Positions 8,425 to 19,300 are shown, numbered from the stretch's first letter. The stretch: DNA of 64,000 bases from Alsobacter soli (GCF_003004785.1 NZ_PVZS01000015.1:1-64000), one strand, 5' to 3'. Numbers and translations: made by a program. Notes: a model not told the origin generated them from the letters alone.

Positions 8425-9876
8425 TCAGCCGGCGCTCGCCAGGGCCACGTATTGGGCGGCGGGCGCGCCGAGGATGATCAGGCAGGGGCCGCTGGGCGGG
8501 TCGGTCGCGATGGCGGCGGGCAGGTCGGCGATGGAGCAGGCGCGCACGGCCTGCTGCTCCGTGGTGGCGCGCTCGACGAGCAGCGCCGGGAAACTCGGGG
8601 GCAGGCCCTCGGCGAGCAGGCGCTCGACCAGGGCGGGCGCGGTTCGCACGCCCATGTAGACGACAGTGGCGGCGCGGGGGTCGGCCAGGGCCTTCCAGTC
8701 GAGGTCCTGGGGCAGGGAGCCGTCCTGGCTGTGGGCCGTGACGAACTGGAGGCGCCGGGCGGCGCTGCGCTCCGTGAGCGAGACGCCCATGGCGGCGGCG
8801 GCCCCGAAGGCCGCCGTGATGCCGGGCACGACCTCGGTGGGGACGCCGGCGGCGTGGCAGGCTTCGAGCTCCTCTGTCAGGCGGCCGAAAACGGCCGGGT
8901 CGCCGCCCTTGAGGCGGACCACCCGCTTGCCGGCGAGGCCCAGGCGCACGATCAGGTCGGTGATCTCGTCCTGCTTGCAGGAGGGGCGGTGGCCGCGCTT
9001 GCCGACGCCGATGCGCTCGGCCTCGCGCCGCGCGAGATCCAGAATACGCGGGTCGACGAGATCGTCGAACAGGACGACGTCGGCGGATTGGAGGGCCCGG
9101 ACGGCCTTCAGGGTCAACAACTCGGGGTCGCCCGGGCCGGCGCCGACGAACACGGCGGAGCCCACGGGCGACTGGCCCTCCTGCTCGATGCGCTCCAAGG
9201 CGGCGAGCAGATCGTCGCGGTCGGCATCCGTGGGAACGGCGTCCGGCTTCGCCAGGGCGCGGTCGGTGAAACGCTCCCAGAAGCCGCGTCGCATGCGGAA
9301 GGGCAGTTCGCGCTCCTGCACGAAGGGGCGCCAGGCCTTCGCGGCCTCCGCCCAGGCCTTCAGGCCGTTGGGCAGCAACGCCTCGATGCGGGCGCGGATG
9401 GCCTGGCCGAACACCGGCGCGGCGCCGTCCGTGGAAATGCCGATCACCAGGGGCGAGCGGTTGACGATGGAGCCGAACTGGAAGTCGCAGAAGGCCGGCT
9501 TGTCCACGATATTGACCGGCACGCGGGCGGCCTGGGCGGCCCGGCGGAAGGCCTCCGCCTCGGCGTCACCCTCCACGTCGGCGATCGCGAGGGCGGCGCC
9601 ACGCAGATCCTCGGGCGACCAGGGGCGGCCCGAGAGCTCCACCTTGCCCGGATGATCGCGGTCGGCGACGTCCTGCATGGCGTCCCCGATGACGTCGGCA
9701 TGGACCTCCACGTGGGCGCCGGCGGCCGCCAGCAGCTCGGCCTTCCAGGCCGCGCCGTCGCCGCCGCCGGCCAAGACAATGCGCCGTCCCTCGAGCTTAT
9801 GGAACAGCGGCAGCGCCGCCAGCGGGCCGATGCGGGCGGGGGACGTCAGGGTCGGCCGGCGCGGACGCGCGGTCAT
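8425..9876 (-). CDS. cysG: Siroheme synthase (uroporphyrinogen-III C-methyltransferase / precorrin-2 dehydrogenase-ferrochelatase)
   Basis: A 483-residue bifunctional protein that converts uroporphyrinogen III to siroheme, the cofactor of sulfite and nitrite reductases. Residues about 20-220 form the precorrin-2 dehydrogenase/ferrochelatase module; the dinucleotide loop reads VLAGGGDGAAWKAELL, less canonical than the usual GGGxVAxRK. From about residue 230 the SAM-dependent methyltransferase follows, with VFVGAGPGDPELLTLKA, the DDLVDPRIL motif, GKRGHRPSCKQDEI and RLKGGDPAVFGR. The ATG at 9876 starts just before the conserved region. No assimilatory reductase gene lies next to it. Confidence 0.93.
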   Translation of the reverse strand: MTARPRRPTLTSPARIGPLAALPLFHKLEGRRIVLAGGGDGAAWKAELLAAAGAHVEVHADVIGDAMQDVADRDHPGKVELSGRPWSPEDLRGAALAIADVEGDAEAEAFRRAAQAARVPVNIVDKPAFCDFQFGSIVNRSPLVIGISTDGAAPVFGQAIRARIEALLPNGLKAWAEAAKAWRPFVQERELPFRMRRGFWERFTDRALAKPDAVPTDADRDDLLAALERIEQEGQSPVGSAVFVGAGPGDPELLTLKAVRALQSADVVLFDDLVDPRILDLARREAERIGVGKRGHRPSCKQDEITDLIVRLGLAGKRVVRLKGGDPAVFGRLTEELEACHAAGVPTEVVPGITAAFGAAAAMGVSLTERSAARRLQFVTAHSQDGSLPQDLDWKALADPRAATVVYMGVRTAPALVERLLAEGLPPSFPALLVERATTEQQAVRACSIADLPAAIATDPPSGPCLIILGAPAAQYVALASAG

Positions 9877-10225
9877 GGGCTTACTCTCCGGCAAGCGTTC
9901 GCGGCGGCTCTCCTCCGCCACGAGGCGCTTCGATCTCGTATGCAGGAGCCACAATTCGTCCAAGGCTTCAAGGCCGCCGCCCCGGGCCCGACATGCGGCT
10001 GACCGGCGGCGACATCGTCTGTCCTGGTCCTCTCGATGATCGCCTGCCCGGCCGGCTTCAGGCGGCGGCAGGCGGGCCAGAAACATTCATTTGCGATTTG
10101 ACGGGGATAGCACCGCTTTTTCGCCGCGATCCCATAGTCTTGGACCACGGTCCCCGTCCAATGTCCGGGGGCGATTCCGCCCCTGCCCTTCCTGGGGCGG
10201 CCCGGCCTCTCGACCAAGGACCCGC
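9877..10225. other. Divergent intergenic region cysG / RND outer-membrane gene
   Basis: About 350 bp without a supportable gene. It must carry promoters for cysG (leftward) and the efflux operon (rightward). TTGACG at 10098 could be a -35 element, but no convincing -10 lies 16-18 nt downstream. The forward frame of the downstream gene stays open back to 10091, but it encodes a Pro/Arg/Ser-rich stretch unlike a signal peptide, so I treat it as non-coding. No regulator gene or clear operator is seen. Confidence 0.4.
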
Positions 10226-11659
10226 TTGCAGTCTTCCCGCAAACGCAACCCCGCCCTCCGGCCCGCCCTCGCGGCGGGGCTGCTGGCGTGCGCGCTCGCC
10301 GGGTGCCTGCCGATCGAGAAGCCCGACGCGAAGCTGGACGTCCCGGCGCAGTACAAGGCGGAGAAAGGGCGTCCGGGCGGGGCGCCGTCCTGGGTCGCCT
10401 GGTGGCGCGCCTTCCGTTCGCCCGAACTCACGCGCCTCATGGAGGCGGTGGAGACGGACAACTTCGATATCGGCGCGGCCGTGTACCGCATTCAGCAGGC
10501 GGACGCGCAGGCGCGCATCGCGGGAGCGGCGCTGCTGCCGACCCTGGACGCCTCGGGCGCCGTGACGCGCAGCCACACGGGGGCTGGATCACCCGGCGGC
10601 TCCGGTTCGGGCGGCATCGACCGCACCGCGCTGAATGTGGGCCTGAACGCCAGCTACGAGATCGACTTCTGGGGCAAGAACCGCGCTGCGCTGATCGCGG
10701 CGGAGCACAGCGCCAACGCCAGCCGCTTCGACCGGGACACGGTCGCGCTCTCCACGCTCGCCAGCACGGCGACCACCTATTTCGCCATGCTGGGCGCCCA
10801 GGACCGGCTCCGGATCGCCCGCGACAACCTCGCCAGCGCCACGCGCGTGCTGGACCTCATCAAGCAGCGTGTGGCGGTCGGGACCGGCACGTCGCTGGAC
10901 CAGGCCCAGCAGGAGACCGTGGTGGCGCAGCTGAGGGCCGCGATCCCGCCGCTCGATCAGCAGATCGACCAGGACAAGGCCACCCTCGGCGTGCTCCTCG
11001 GGCGCGCGCCGGAGCGTGTGACCATCGTGGGCGGGGGGACCGGGCGCGTGGCGCTGCCGCGGATCAATCCGGGGCTGCCTTCCGAGCTTCTGGCGCGGCG
11101 GCCGGACATCCAGTCCGCCGAGGAGCAGCTGTCGGCCGCCAGCGCGGATGTGACGGTGGCCCGGGCGCAGTTCTTCCCCTCGATCCAATTGACGGGCCAG
11201 GGCGGCTTCGAGAGCACGGCGCTGTCTCGCCTGTTCGGGCCGGGCGCGGGCTTCTTCTCGCTGGCGGCCGGGATCACTCAGCCGATCTTCCAGGGCGGCC
11301 GTCTCCAGGGCCAGCTCGAGCAGGCGAAAGGCCGCGAGGGCGAGTTGCTGGAGACCTACCGCAAGTCCGTAGTCTCCGCCTTCGCGGACGTCGAGCGGGC
11401 GCTGGTCGCCGTGCGCCAGCTGGCGCGGCAGGAGGCGCTGCAGGCGCAGGCGGTCGAAAGTTCGCGCAAGGCGTACCAGATATCGGAGCAGCGGCTGCGG
11501 GAGGGCACTGTCGACATCGTGACCGTGCTGAACACCCAAACGAGCCTGTTCCAGAGCCAGGATGCGCTGGCCCAGGTGAGGCTGGCGAGGCTGCAGGCCC
11601 TCGTGTCGCTGTTCCAGGCGCTCGGAGGCGGGTGGGACGTCGCGCCGGGACGCACGTAG
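10226..11659 (+). CDS. RND efflux outer-membrane lipoprotein (NodT/OprM family)
   Basis: A 477-residue outer-membrane channel of the TolC/OprM/NodT family. I chose the TTG at 10226 because an AAGGA Shine-Dalgarno precedes it by 6 nt and it gives a proper lipoprotein signal (MQSSRKRNPALRPA, then a hydrophobic core and lipobox LAGC). The mature part has two OEP repeats. The first carries WWRAFRSPELTRLMEAV, and the conserved GLPSELLARRPDIQSAEEQL is near the middle. Gene order is channel, adaptor, then two pumps, so this is the exit duct for the MdtABC-type pump downstream. Confidence 0.92.
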   Translation: MQSSRKRNPALRPALAAGLLACALAGCLPIEKPDAKLDVPAQYKAEKGRPGGAPSWVAWWRAFRSPELTRLMEAVETDNFDIGAAVYRIQQADAQARIAGAALLPTLDASGAVTRSHTGAGSPGGSGSGGIDRTALNVGLNASYEIDFWGKNRAALIAAEHSANASRFDRDTVALSTLASTATTYFAMLGAQDRLRIARDNLASATRVLDLIKQRVAVGTGTSLDQAQQETVVAQLRAAIPPLDQQIDQDKATLGVLLGRAPERVTIVGGGTGRVALPRINPGLPSELLARRPDIQSAEEQLSAASADVTVARAQFFPSIQLTGQGGFESTALSRLFGPGAGFFSLAAGITQPIFQGGRLQGQLEQAKGREGELLETYRKSVVSAFADVERALVAVRQLARQEALQAQAVESSRKAYQISEQRLREGTVDIVTVLNTQTSLFQSQDALAQVRLARLQALVSLFQALGGGWDVAPGRT

Positions 11660-11705
11660 GAGGGAGCGGCCCCGCGCAGCGCGGCGGCTCCCGGGAGTGA
11701 AGGGA

Positions 11706-13106
11706 ATGAGCAGGGGGTGGCGGGTCGCGGTCCCGCTGACGATGATCGCCATTGTGGCCGCGCTGGTGGGCCCCATTGCGGTCGACCACTTCTGGCCGGG
11801 GTCGGAGAGCCAGGGCGTGCGCGAGCGCGGCCCGGGCGGGCCGGGCGGCGGCCGTCGCCGCGGCGGCGGGCCCGACGCGCCCGGCGGTCCGCCCGTGGCC
11901 GTGATGGCCGTGGAAGCCAAGCTGGCGGACGTGCCGGTCTACCTGGAGTCCGTGGGCACGGCGCGGCCGCTGAACACCGTGACGGTGCGGCCGCAGGTGG
12001 ACGGGCAGCTGGTCCAGATCCTGTTCCGGGAGGGGCAGGACGTGCGCAAGGGCGACGTGCTGGCCCGCATCGACCCGACCACCTACCAGGCGCAATTCGA
12101 CCAGGCGGTGGCCAAGAAGGCGCAGGACCAGGCGCAGCTGGAGAACGCCCGGCGCGACCTGGAGCGCTATGTGCGCCTCGCCGAGACCAACGCCGTCACC
12201 AAGCAGCAGGCGGACACCCAGCGCGCCACCGTGGCGCAGCTGGAGGCGCAGCTGAAGTCGGACCAGGCCGCCATCGACAGCGCGAAGGCGACGCTGGGGT
12301 ACACGTCCATCACCTCCCCGATCGACGGGCGCACCGGCATCCGCAACGTGGACGAAGGCAACATCGTCAAGCAATCGGACGCGACCGGCCTCGTGACGAT
12401 CTCCCAGATCCAACCCATCGCGACGCTGTTCAGCGTGCCGCAGCAGCAGCTCGCGCGCATCATCAAGGCGCACGCCGCCTCGCCGCTGCGGGTCGACGCG
12501 ATGGACCCGGAGGGCAAGGGCGCGATCGACAGCGGAACGCTGCAGGTCGTCGACAACCAGGTGGACGTCACCACCGGCACCGTGCGGCTGAAGGCGGAGT
12601 TCCCCAACAAGGAGCTGCGGCTGTGGCCGGGAGCCTTCGTCAATGTCCGCCTGCTCGTCGAGACGCTGAAGCAGGTCGTCACGACGCCGACCGCAGCCAT
12701 CCAGCGCGGGCCGAAGGGGACGTTCGTGTATGTGGTGAAGTCCGATGACACCGTGACGGTGCGGGACGTCTCGGTGGGCCAGCAGGACGACGTAGAGACG
12801 GTGGTCGCCTCCGGCCTGCAGCCAGGGGAGCGCGTGGTGACCACCGGCTTCGCCCGGCTTGCCGAAGGCGCGCGTGTCGCCGTGTCGGCGCCCCAGGGCC
12901 AGGGCGCAGCGCCGTCCGAGATCCACCAGGACGTGCGCGGGCGGGTTCCGCGCGGCGGCGCCGGCTCTGGCGAGGGCCGCAGGCGGCGCGAGGGCGGCGG
13001 GCCGCAGGCCGACGGGCAACCCGGGGCGGGCGGGCCTCCGGCCGGAGCGGCGCCGACAGGCGGGCGTCGGCGCGAGGCCAGCGGACAGCAGCAGCCGGCC
13101 CCATGA
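11706..13106 (+). CDS. mdtA: RND efflux periplasmic adaptor (MdtA-like)
   Basis: A 466-residue membrane fusion protein. An uncleaved N-terminal anchor (residues about 8-27) is followed by a Gly/Arg/Pro-rich linker. The lipoyl/barrel-sandwich half motifs are VRPQVDGQLVQILFREGQDV and YTSITSPIDGRTGIRNVDEG, flanking a coiled-coil hairpin. The C-terminal tail of about 60 residues is Gly/Arg/Pro-rich and likely disordered. The ATG at 11706 has an AAGGGA Shine-Dalgarno; a GTG nine bases upstream is less likely. Its end overlaps the start of the first pump gene by 4 bp. It links the inner-membrane RND pumps to the outer-membrane lipoprotein. Drug substrates cannot be inferred. Confidence 0.92.
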   Translation: MSRGWRVAVPLTMIAIVAALVGPIAVDHFWPGSESQGVRERGPGGPGGGRRRGGGPDAPGGPPVAVMAVEAKLADVPVYLESVGTARPLNTVTVRPQVDGQLVQILFREGQDVRKGDVLARIDPTTYQAQFDQAVAKKAQDQAQLENARRDLERYVRLAETNAVTKQQADTQRATVAQLEAQLKSDQAAIDSAKATLGYTSITSPIDGRTGIRNVDEGNIVKQSDATGLVTISQIQPIATLFSVPQQQLARIIKAHAASPLRVDAMDPEGKGAIDSGTLQVVDNQVDVTTGTVRLKAEFPNKELRLWPGAFVNVRLLVETLKQVVTTPTAAIQRGPKGTFVYVVKSDDTVTVRDVSVGQQDDVETVVASGLQPGERVVTTGFARLAEGARVAVSAPQGQGAAPSEIHQDVRGRVPRGGAGSGEGRRRREGGGPQADGQPGAGGPPAGAAPTGGRRREASGQQQPAP

Positions 13107-16100
13107 GCATCTCGGCGCCCTTCATCCGCCGTCCGATCGCGACATCCCTCCTCGGGATCGCGGTGCTGATCGGCGGCGTCCTGGGCTACCTGAACCTGCC
13201 GGTCTCCTCGCTGCCGCAGGTGGATTTTCCGACCATCCAGATCACCACCCAGGTCCCTGGCGCGAACCCGGAGACGGTGGCCGCGCTGGTGACGGCGCCG
13301 CTGGAGCGGCAGATGGGGCAGATCCCGTCGATGGCGAGCATGACCTCGTCATCCGCCTTCGGGATCAGCCAGGTCACGCTGCAGTTCAACCTGGACCGCG
13401 ACATCGACGCGGCCGCCCAGGACGTGCAGGCCGCGATCAACGCGGCCGCCTCAACCTTGCCGAAGTCCCTGCCCTACCCGCCCACCTACGCCAAGGTGAA
13501 CCCGGCGGACGCGCCGATCCTGACGCTGACCCTGAGTTCGCCCACCTATGCGATCCGCCAGCTCAGCGACATGGCGGACACGCTGCTGTCGCAGCGGCTC
13601 AGCGAGATCACGGGCGTCGGGCACGTGTCCGTGCAGGGCGGCGTGCGCCCGGCGATCCGCATTCAGGCGGACCTGCAGCGGCTCGCCGCCTACTCCATCG
13701 GGATGGAGGACCTGCGGACCGCGATCGTCAACGCGAACGTGGCGGGGCCAAAGGGCTCGCTCGACGGCGCGCACCAGTCCTACACCATCGCGGCCAATGA
13801 CCAGGTGACCAGCGCGGACGCCTACCGCGACGTGGTGGTCGCCTACCGCAACGGCGCCCCCGTGCTGCTCCGCGACGTGGCCGACGTTGTGGACGGGCTG
13901 GAGAACGTGAAGGTGGCCGGCTGGGCGGACGGGCAGCCGGCGATCGTCATCGACATCCAGCGCCAGCCCGGCGCCAACGTGGTCGAGACCGTCCGGCGGG
14001 TGCAGCAGCAGCTGCCGCGCCTGCAGCGCTCCCTGCCGGCGGACGTGAAGCTCGCCGTGCTGCACGACCGCACCGGGACGATCCGCGCGTCCATCAAGGA
14101 CGTTCAGTTCACCTTGGCTCTGAGCGTGGCGCTGGTGGTGCTCGTCGTCCTGCTGTTCCTGCGGACAATCCGGGCGACGGTCATCGCCGGGGTGGCGCTG
14201 CCGCTGTCGCTGGTCGCCACCTTCGGAGCCATGTGGTTCATGGGCTTCAGCCTCGACAACCTGTCCCTGATGGCCCTGACCATCGGGACGGGTTTCGTGG
14301 TCGACGACGCGATCGTAATGATCGAGAACATCGTCCGGCACATCGAGCGGGGCGAGAAGCCGTTCGCGGCGGCGCTGGAGGGCGCGCGCGAGATCGGCTT
14401 CACGGTCGTGTCGCTGACGCTGTCCCTGGTCGCGGTGTTCATTCCGCTGCTGTTCATGACCGGCATCGTCGGTCGCATGTTCCGCGAATTCGCGCTGACG
14501 CTGACGCTCGCCGTGGTGATCTCGGCCGTGGTGTCCCTGACGCTGACGCCGATGATGTGCGCCCGCCTCTTGCGGGCGGGCGACGAAGGCCTGGCCGAGC
14601 GGCGACCCGGCCTGATCGTGCGGGCGTTCGCCGGCGTCTTCGACGGAGTTGCGAGGGGCTACGGGCGCAGCCTGCACTGGGCGCTGCGGCGGTCCGGGCT
14701 GATGCTGCTGATCACGGCCGTGACGCTGGGGCTGACCGTCTGGCTCTATGTCTCAATGCCGAAGGGCTTCCTGCCGCCGCAGGACACGGGACTCATCACG
14801 GCCGTGGCCCAGGGTGAGCCGACCGCCTCCTTCGCGGCCATCCTGCGGGCCCAGACCGCCGCCGCGGAGGCAATCCGGCGCGACCCGGATGTAGCCGGGG
14901 TCGCGGCCGTCGCGGGCGTGGGGCCCACGAATCTGACGCCGAACACCGGGCGGCTCACCATCACTCTAAAGCCGCGAGACCAGCGCTCCGCCGGGGCGGA
15001 GCAGGTGATCGCCCGGCTGAAGGAGCGCGTCGCCGGCATCCCGGACGCGCGGGTGTCGTTCCAGCTGGTGCAGGACGTGCAGATCACCACCCGGACCAGC
15101 CGCGGGGCCTACCAGTACACGCTGACCGGCGCGGATGCAGGGGAGGTCACCGGCTGGGCGGCGAGGCTCGCCGAGCGGCTGCGAGGCGAGCCCGCCCTTC
15201 GGGACGTCGCCACGGAGGGTGGCGAAGGCGGCGGGCAGCTTTTCGTGGACGTCGACCGGGACGCCGCCGCGCGCCTCGGCGTCTCCATGCAGACGATCAA
15301 CGACACGCTGAACAGCGCCTTCGGACAGCGGCAGATCTCGACCATCTACGCGCAGGCGAACCAGTACCGCGTGATCCTGGAGGCCCAGCCGCGCTATCAG
15401 GCGGACAGTCGCTCCATCGAGCGGCTCTATCTGTCCACGAGCGCGGGCGCGCAGGTCCCGCTCTCGGCAGTGGCGACCGTGAAGCCGCGCACGGCGCCGC
15501 TCGTGGTGCAGCACGAGGAGCAGTTCCCAGCCGAGACGATCAGCTTCGACCTGGCCCCCGGCGCCGCGCTCAGCGCCGCCGTGGCGGCGGTGGCGCGGGC
15601 GGAGGCCGACATCGGCATGCCCGCCTCGGTCACGGGGCGATACGCGGGCGAGGCGGCCGAGTTCAGCCGCTCGCTCGCCGGGCAGCCCTGGCTGATCCTG
15701 GCCGCGGTGGTGACGATCTACATCGTGCTGGGCGTGCTCTACGAGAGCGCCATCCACCCGATCACGATCCTGTCGACCCTGCCCTCCGCCGGCGTCGGCG
15801 CGCTGCTGGCGCTGATGCTGACTGGGCAGGACCTTTCCATCGTGGCGCTCATCGGCATCGTGCTCCTGATGGGCATCGTGAAGAAGAACGCGATCATGAT
15901 GATCGACTTCGCGCTGGAGGCCGAGCGCACGGAGGGTCTGTCGCCGCGCGACGCCATCGTGAAGGCGTGCCTCCTGCGCTTCCGGCCCATCATGATGACC
16001 ACGCTCGCCGCGCTGTTCGGCGCCCTGCCGCTGGCCGTGGAGAGCGGCGTCGGGTCGGAGCTGCGCAACCCTCTCGGGATCAGCATCGTGGGCGGCCTGC

Positions 16101-16237
16101 TGCTGAGCCAGTTGATCACGCTCTACACGACGCCGGTCATCTATCTCGGCCTGGAGCGCCTGCGCCTGCGCCTGGGCGGCGCGGCCATCGCCACCGGCGA
16201 GGCGAAGCCCGCGGCGGCCGGGGAGGCTCGGCCGTGA
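13103..16237 (+). CDS. mdtB: RND multidrug efflux pump subunit (MdtB-like)
   Basis: A 1044-residue HAE1-family RND transporter of standard length, starting FIRRPIATSLLGIAVLIGG. TM4 carries the proton-relay aspartate pair in TGFVVDDAIVMIENIVRH, and TM10-11 have MGIVKKNAIMMIDFALEAE. Two large periplasmic loops are present. It lies directly after the adaptor (ATGA overlap). With the second, paralogous pump downstream it likely forms the heterotrimeric MdtB2C arrangement known from Escherichia coli. No repressor gene is adjacent. Confidence 0.93.
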   Translation: MSISAPFIRRPIATSLLGIAVLIGGVLGYLNLPVSSLPQVDFPTIQITTQVPGANPETVAALVTAPLERQMGQIPSMASMTSSSAFGISQVTLQFNLDRDIDAAAQDVQAAINAAASTLPKSLPYPPTYAKVNPADAPILTLTLSSPTYAIRQLSDMADTLLSQRLSEITGVGHVSVQGGVRPAIRIQADLQRLAAYSIGMEDLRTAIVNANVAGPKGSLDGAHQSYTIAANDQVTSADAYRDVVVAYRNGAPVLLRDVADVVDGLENVKVAGWADGQPAIVIDIQRQPGANVVETVRRVQQQLPRLQRSLPADVKLAVLHDRTGTIRASIKDVQFTLALSVALVVLVVLLFLRTIRATVIAGVALPLSLVATFGAMWFMGFSLDNLSLMALTIGTGFVVDDAIVMIENIVRHIERGEKPFAAALEGAREIGFTVVSLTLSLVAVFIPLLFMTGIVGRMFREFALTLTLAVVISAVVSLTLTPMMCARLLRAGDEGLAERRPGLIVRAFAGVFDGVARGYGRSLHWALRRSGLMLLITAVTLGLTVWLYVSMPKGFLPPQDTGLITAVAQGEPTASFAAILRAQTAAAEAIRRDPDVAGVAAVAGVGPTNLTPNTGRLTITLKPRDQRSAGAEQVIARLKERVAGIPDARVSFQLVQDVQITTRTSRGAYQYTLTGADAGEVTGWAARLAERLRGEPALRDVATEGGEGGGQLFVDVDRDAAARLGVSMQTINDTLNSAFGQRQISTIYAQANQYRVILEAQPRYQADSRSIERLYLSTSAGAQVPLSAVATVKPRTAPLVVQHEEQFPAETISFDLAPGAALSAAVAAVARAEADIGMPASVTGRYAGEAAEFSRSLAGQPWLILAAVVTIYIVLGVLYESAIHPITILSTLPSAGVGALLALMLTGQDLSIVALIGIVLLMGIVKKNAIMMIDFALEAERTEGLSPRDAIVKACLLRFRPIMMTTLAALFGALPLAVESGVGSELRNPLGISIVGGLLLSQLITLYTTPVIYLGLERLRLRLGGAAIATGEAKPAAAGEARP

Positions 16238-16253
16238 GCTCGCACCCTCAATC

Positions 16254-16342
16254 GTCGTTGCGAGGAGCGCAGCGACGAAGCATTCCAGGACGCATCGGCG
16301 CGCGCCGCCCCTGGATTGCTTCGCCTGCGGCTCGCAAGGACG
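16254..16342. repeat. Dispersed REP-like palindrome, copy B
   Basis: The left arm, GCGAGGAGCGCAGCGACGAA (16260-16279), and the right arm, CCTGGATTGCTTCGCCTGCG (16310 on), flank a 20-bp GC-rich centre. It fills most of the 130-bp gap between the two RND pump genes. The same left arm occurs at 4602. Confidence 0.75.
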
Positions 16343-16367
16343 GGGGAGAGCTTCGCGGAGCCCCTTC

Positions 16368-19300
16368 ATGAGCGGGTTCAGCATCTCGGAGCCCTTCATT
16401 CGGCGGCCGGTGGGCACGACCCTGCTGGCCATCGGGCTGCTGCTGATGGGGCTGGCGGCGTACCAGTTCCTACCCGTGGCGAGCCTGCCGACGGTGGACC
16501 TGCCGACCATCCGCATCTCGTCAAGCCGCCCGGGGGCGGACCCGCAGACGATGGCGGCCACGGTGGCGGCGCCACTGGAGCGGCGGCTGGGCGAGATCGC
16601 GGGGGTCACGGAGATCACGTCGCGCAGCTCGCTGGGCATGGCGAACATCACCGTGCAGTTCGACGCCAGCCGCAACGTGGACGGCGCCGCGCGCGACGTC
16701 CAGGCGGCGCTGAACGCGGCGGCCACAGACCTCCCGGGCGACCTGCCGACGCTGCCGACCTTCCGCAAGATGAACCCGGCGGCCGCGCCAGTGCTCATCC
16801 TGGCGCTCACTTCCGACACCGTCGCGCCCAGCGCGATTTACGATGCGGCTGACAGCGTCATCGCCCAGCGCATCGCGCAGGTGAGCGGAGTCGGCGACGT
16901 CAGCGTGGCCGGCGCTGAGCAGCCAGCCATCCGGGTGAAGATCGATCCGAGCCGGCTCGCCGCCATGGGGGTTTCCATGGAGGCGGTGCGGACCGTGATC
17001 ACGGCCGCGAACGCCCTGGCGCCGATCGGCTCCATTGACGGCGACCAGCGCCTGTTCGCCATCGCCACCAACGCCCAGCTGCGCACGGCGGAGGACGTGG
17101 GCAAGCTGCTGGTGAGGAGCAGCAACGGCGTCAGCGTCAAGCTCGCGGATGTCGCCACGGTGGAGCCTGGAACGCGCAACCGGCGCTCGGCGGCAAGCTA
17201 CAACGGCAAGCCTGCCGTGCTGATCACCATCACCAAGCAGGCGGACGCGAACGTCATCGCCATCGTGGACCAGATCAAGGCGCTCCTGCCGGAGCTGGGC
17301 CGCTGGATCCCGGCGGGGATCACGGTGAACACCCTGTCCGACCGCACGGTCACCATACGGGCCAGCGTGGACGACATGCAGTGGACGCTGGCGGCCACGG
17401 TCGGGCTGGTGATGCTGGTGGTGTTCCTGTTCCTGCGGCGGCTCACGCCGACGCTGGCGGCCGGCGTGACCGTCCCCCTGGCGCTCGCAGGCGCGACCGC
17501 GGCCATGTGGGCGGCGGGCTTCTCGCTCGACAACATCTCGCTGATGGCGCTGGCGGTGTCGGTGGGCTTTGTCGTGGACGACGCCATCGTGATGATCGAG
17601 AACGTGGACCGGAACCGGGCGGCCGGAATGGGCGCCATGCAGGCGGCCATCGAGGGGGCGCGGCAGATCGGCTTCACGGTGGTCGCCATCAGCCTGTCGC
17701 TGCTGGCGGCGTTCTCGCCCATGTTCCTGATGGGCGGCGTGATGGGGAAGTTCTTCGGCGAGTTCGCGCTCACGCTGGCCTTCACCATCGTGGTGTCCAC
17801 GCTGGTGTCCCTCACGGTGACGCCCATGATCTGCGCGCGGACGCCGGCGGGGGACGGCCGGCAGCGGCTGCTCGACCGTGTCGTGGAGGGAGCGCTCGCC
17901 GGGCTGGTGCGCTTCTATGACGCCAGCCTGTCGGTGGTGCTGCGCCAGAAGACGCTGGCGGTGCTGATCCTGCTCGCCACCGTGGCGGCCTCCGTGCACC
18001 TGTTCGTGAAAACGCCCAAGGGCTTCTTTCCGCAGGACGACACCGGCCTGCTGTTCGGCTTCACCGAGGCCTCAACCGATATCTCCTTCCCCGCCATGCT
18101 GGCCTTGCAGGAACGGGTGGCCGCGATTGTGGAAGAAGATCCCGCCATCGCGGGCGTGGGCTCCACCGTTGGGTCCAGCGGCTGGTCGGGCTCGGTGAAC
18201 CAGGGGCAGATGTATGTCAGCATGAAGCCGCTGGACGCGCGCGGCGGGGTGGCGACCAACCTCGTCATCGACCGGCTGCGCCGGAAGCTCGCGGCCGTGC
18301 CGGGCATCCGTGTTTTCCTGTTCCAGAGCCAGGACGTGCGGGTCGGCGGGCGACAGGGCAACTCGCCCAACCAGTTCACGCTTTGGGACCCGGACTACGC
18401 CGAGCTGGTGCAATGGGCCCCCAAGGTGCTGGAAGCGATTCAAGCGATCCCCGGGCTCGTGGATGTGTCCTCCGACCGGCAGCCGAACGGGCTGCAGGCC
18501 AGCGTGGTCATCGACCGCGCGGCCGCGTCGCGGCTCGGGGTCCGCATCCAGGATATCGACGACGCGCTCAACAACGGCTTCGCGCAGCGCCAGATCTCGA
18601 CCATCTACACGGCCCGGAACCAGTACCGGATCGTCATGGACGTCGACGAGCGCTTCCAGCGCGACCCCAGCGACCTGGCGAACATCTATGTGAGCGGCGC
18701 AGGCGGCGTTCAGCTGCCCCTGTCGTCCGTCGCCAAGGTGGAGCGCACGCTCGCGCCGCTGGTGGTGAACCACCAGGGCCAGTTTCCTTCGGCGACCATC
18801 ACGTACGACATGGCGCCCGGCGTGCTCGCCGCCGAGGCGCAGCGGCGCATCCTCCAGGCGGTCGCGGCCATGCACCTGCCCGACGGCCTGCACGCCGAGT
18901 TCGCGGGCGACGCGAAGGCCTTCGCGCAGAGCGCCGGTTCGCAGCCCATGCTGGTGCTGATCGCCCTGGTGACGGTCTACCTGGTACTCGGCATCCTGTA
19001 CGAGGACCTGGCGCACCCGCTCACGATCCTGTCCACCCTACCCTCCGCGGCGCTCGGTGCGCTGCTGGCCCTCAAGAGCACCGGGATGGAGCTGTCGATC
19101 ATCGCCTTTATCGGCGTGATCCTCCTCATCGGCATCGTGAAGAAGAACGGGATCATGCTGGTTGATTTCGCGCTGGACGCGGAGCGTCGGCGCGGGATGG
19201 CGCCGCTGGAGGCCATCCACGAGGCCTGCCTCGAGCGCTTCCGGCCGATCCTGATGACCACGCTCGCCGCCCTGCTCGGGGCCGTGCCGCTGATCGTCGC

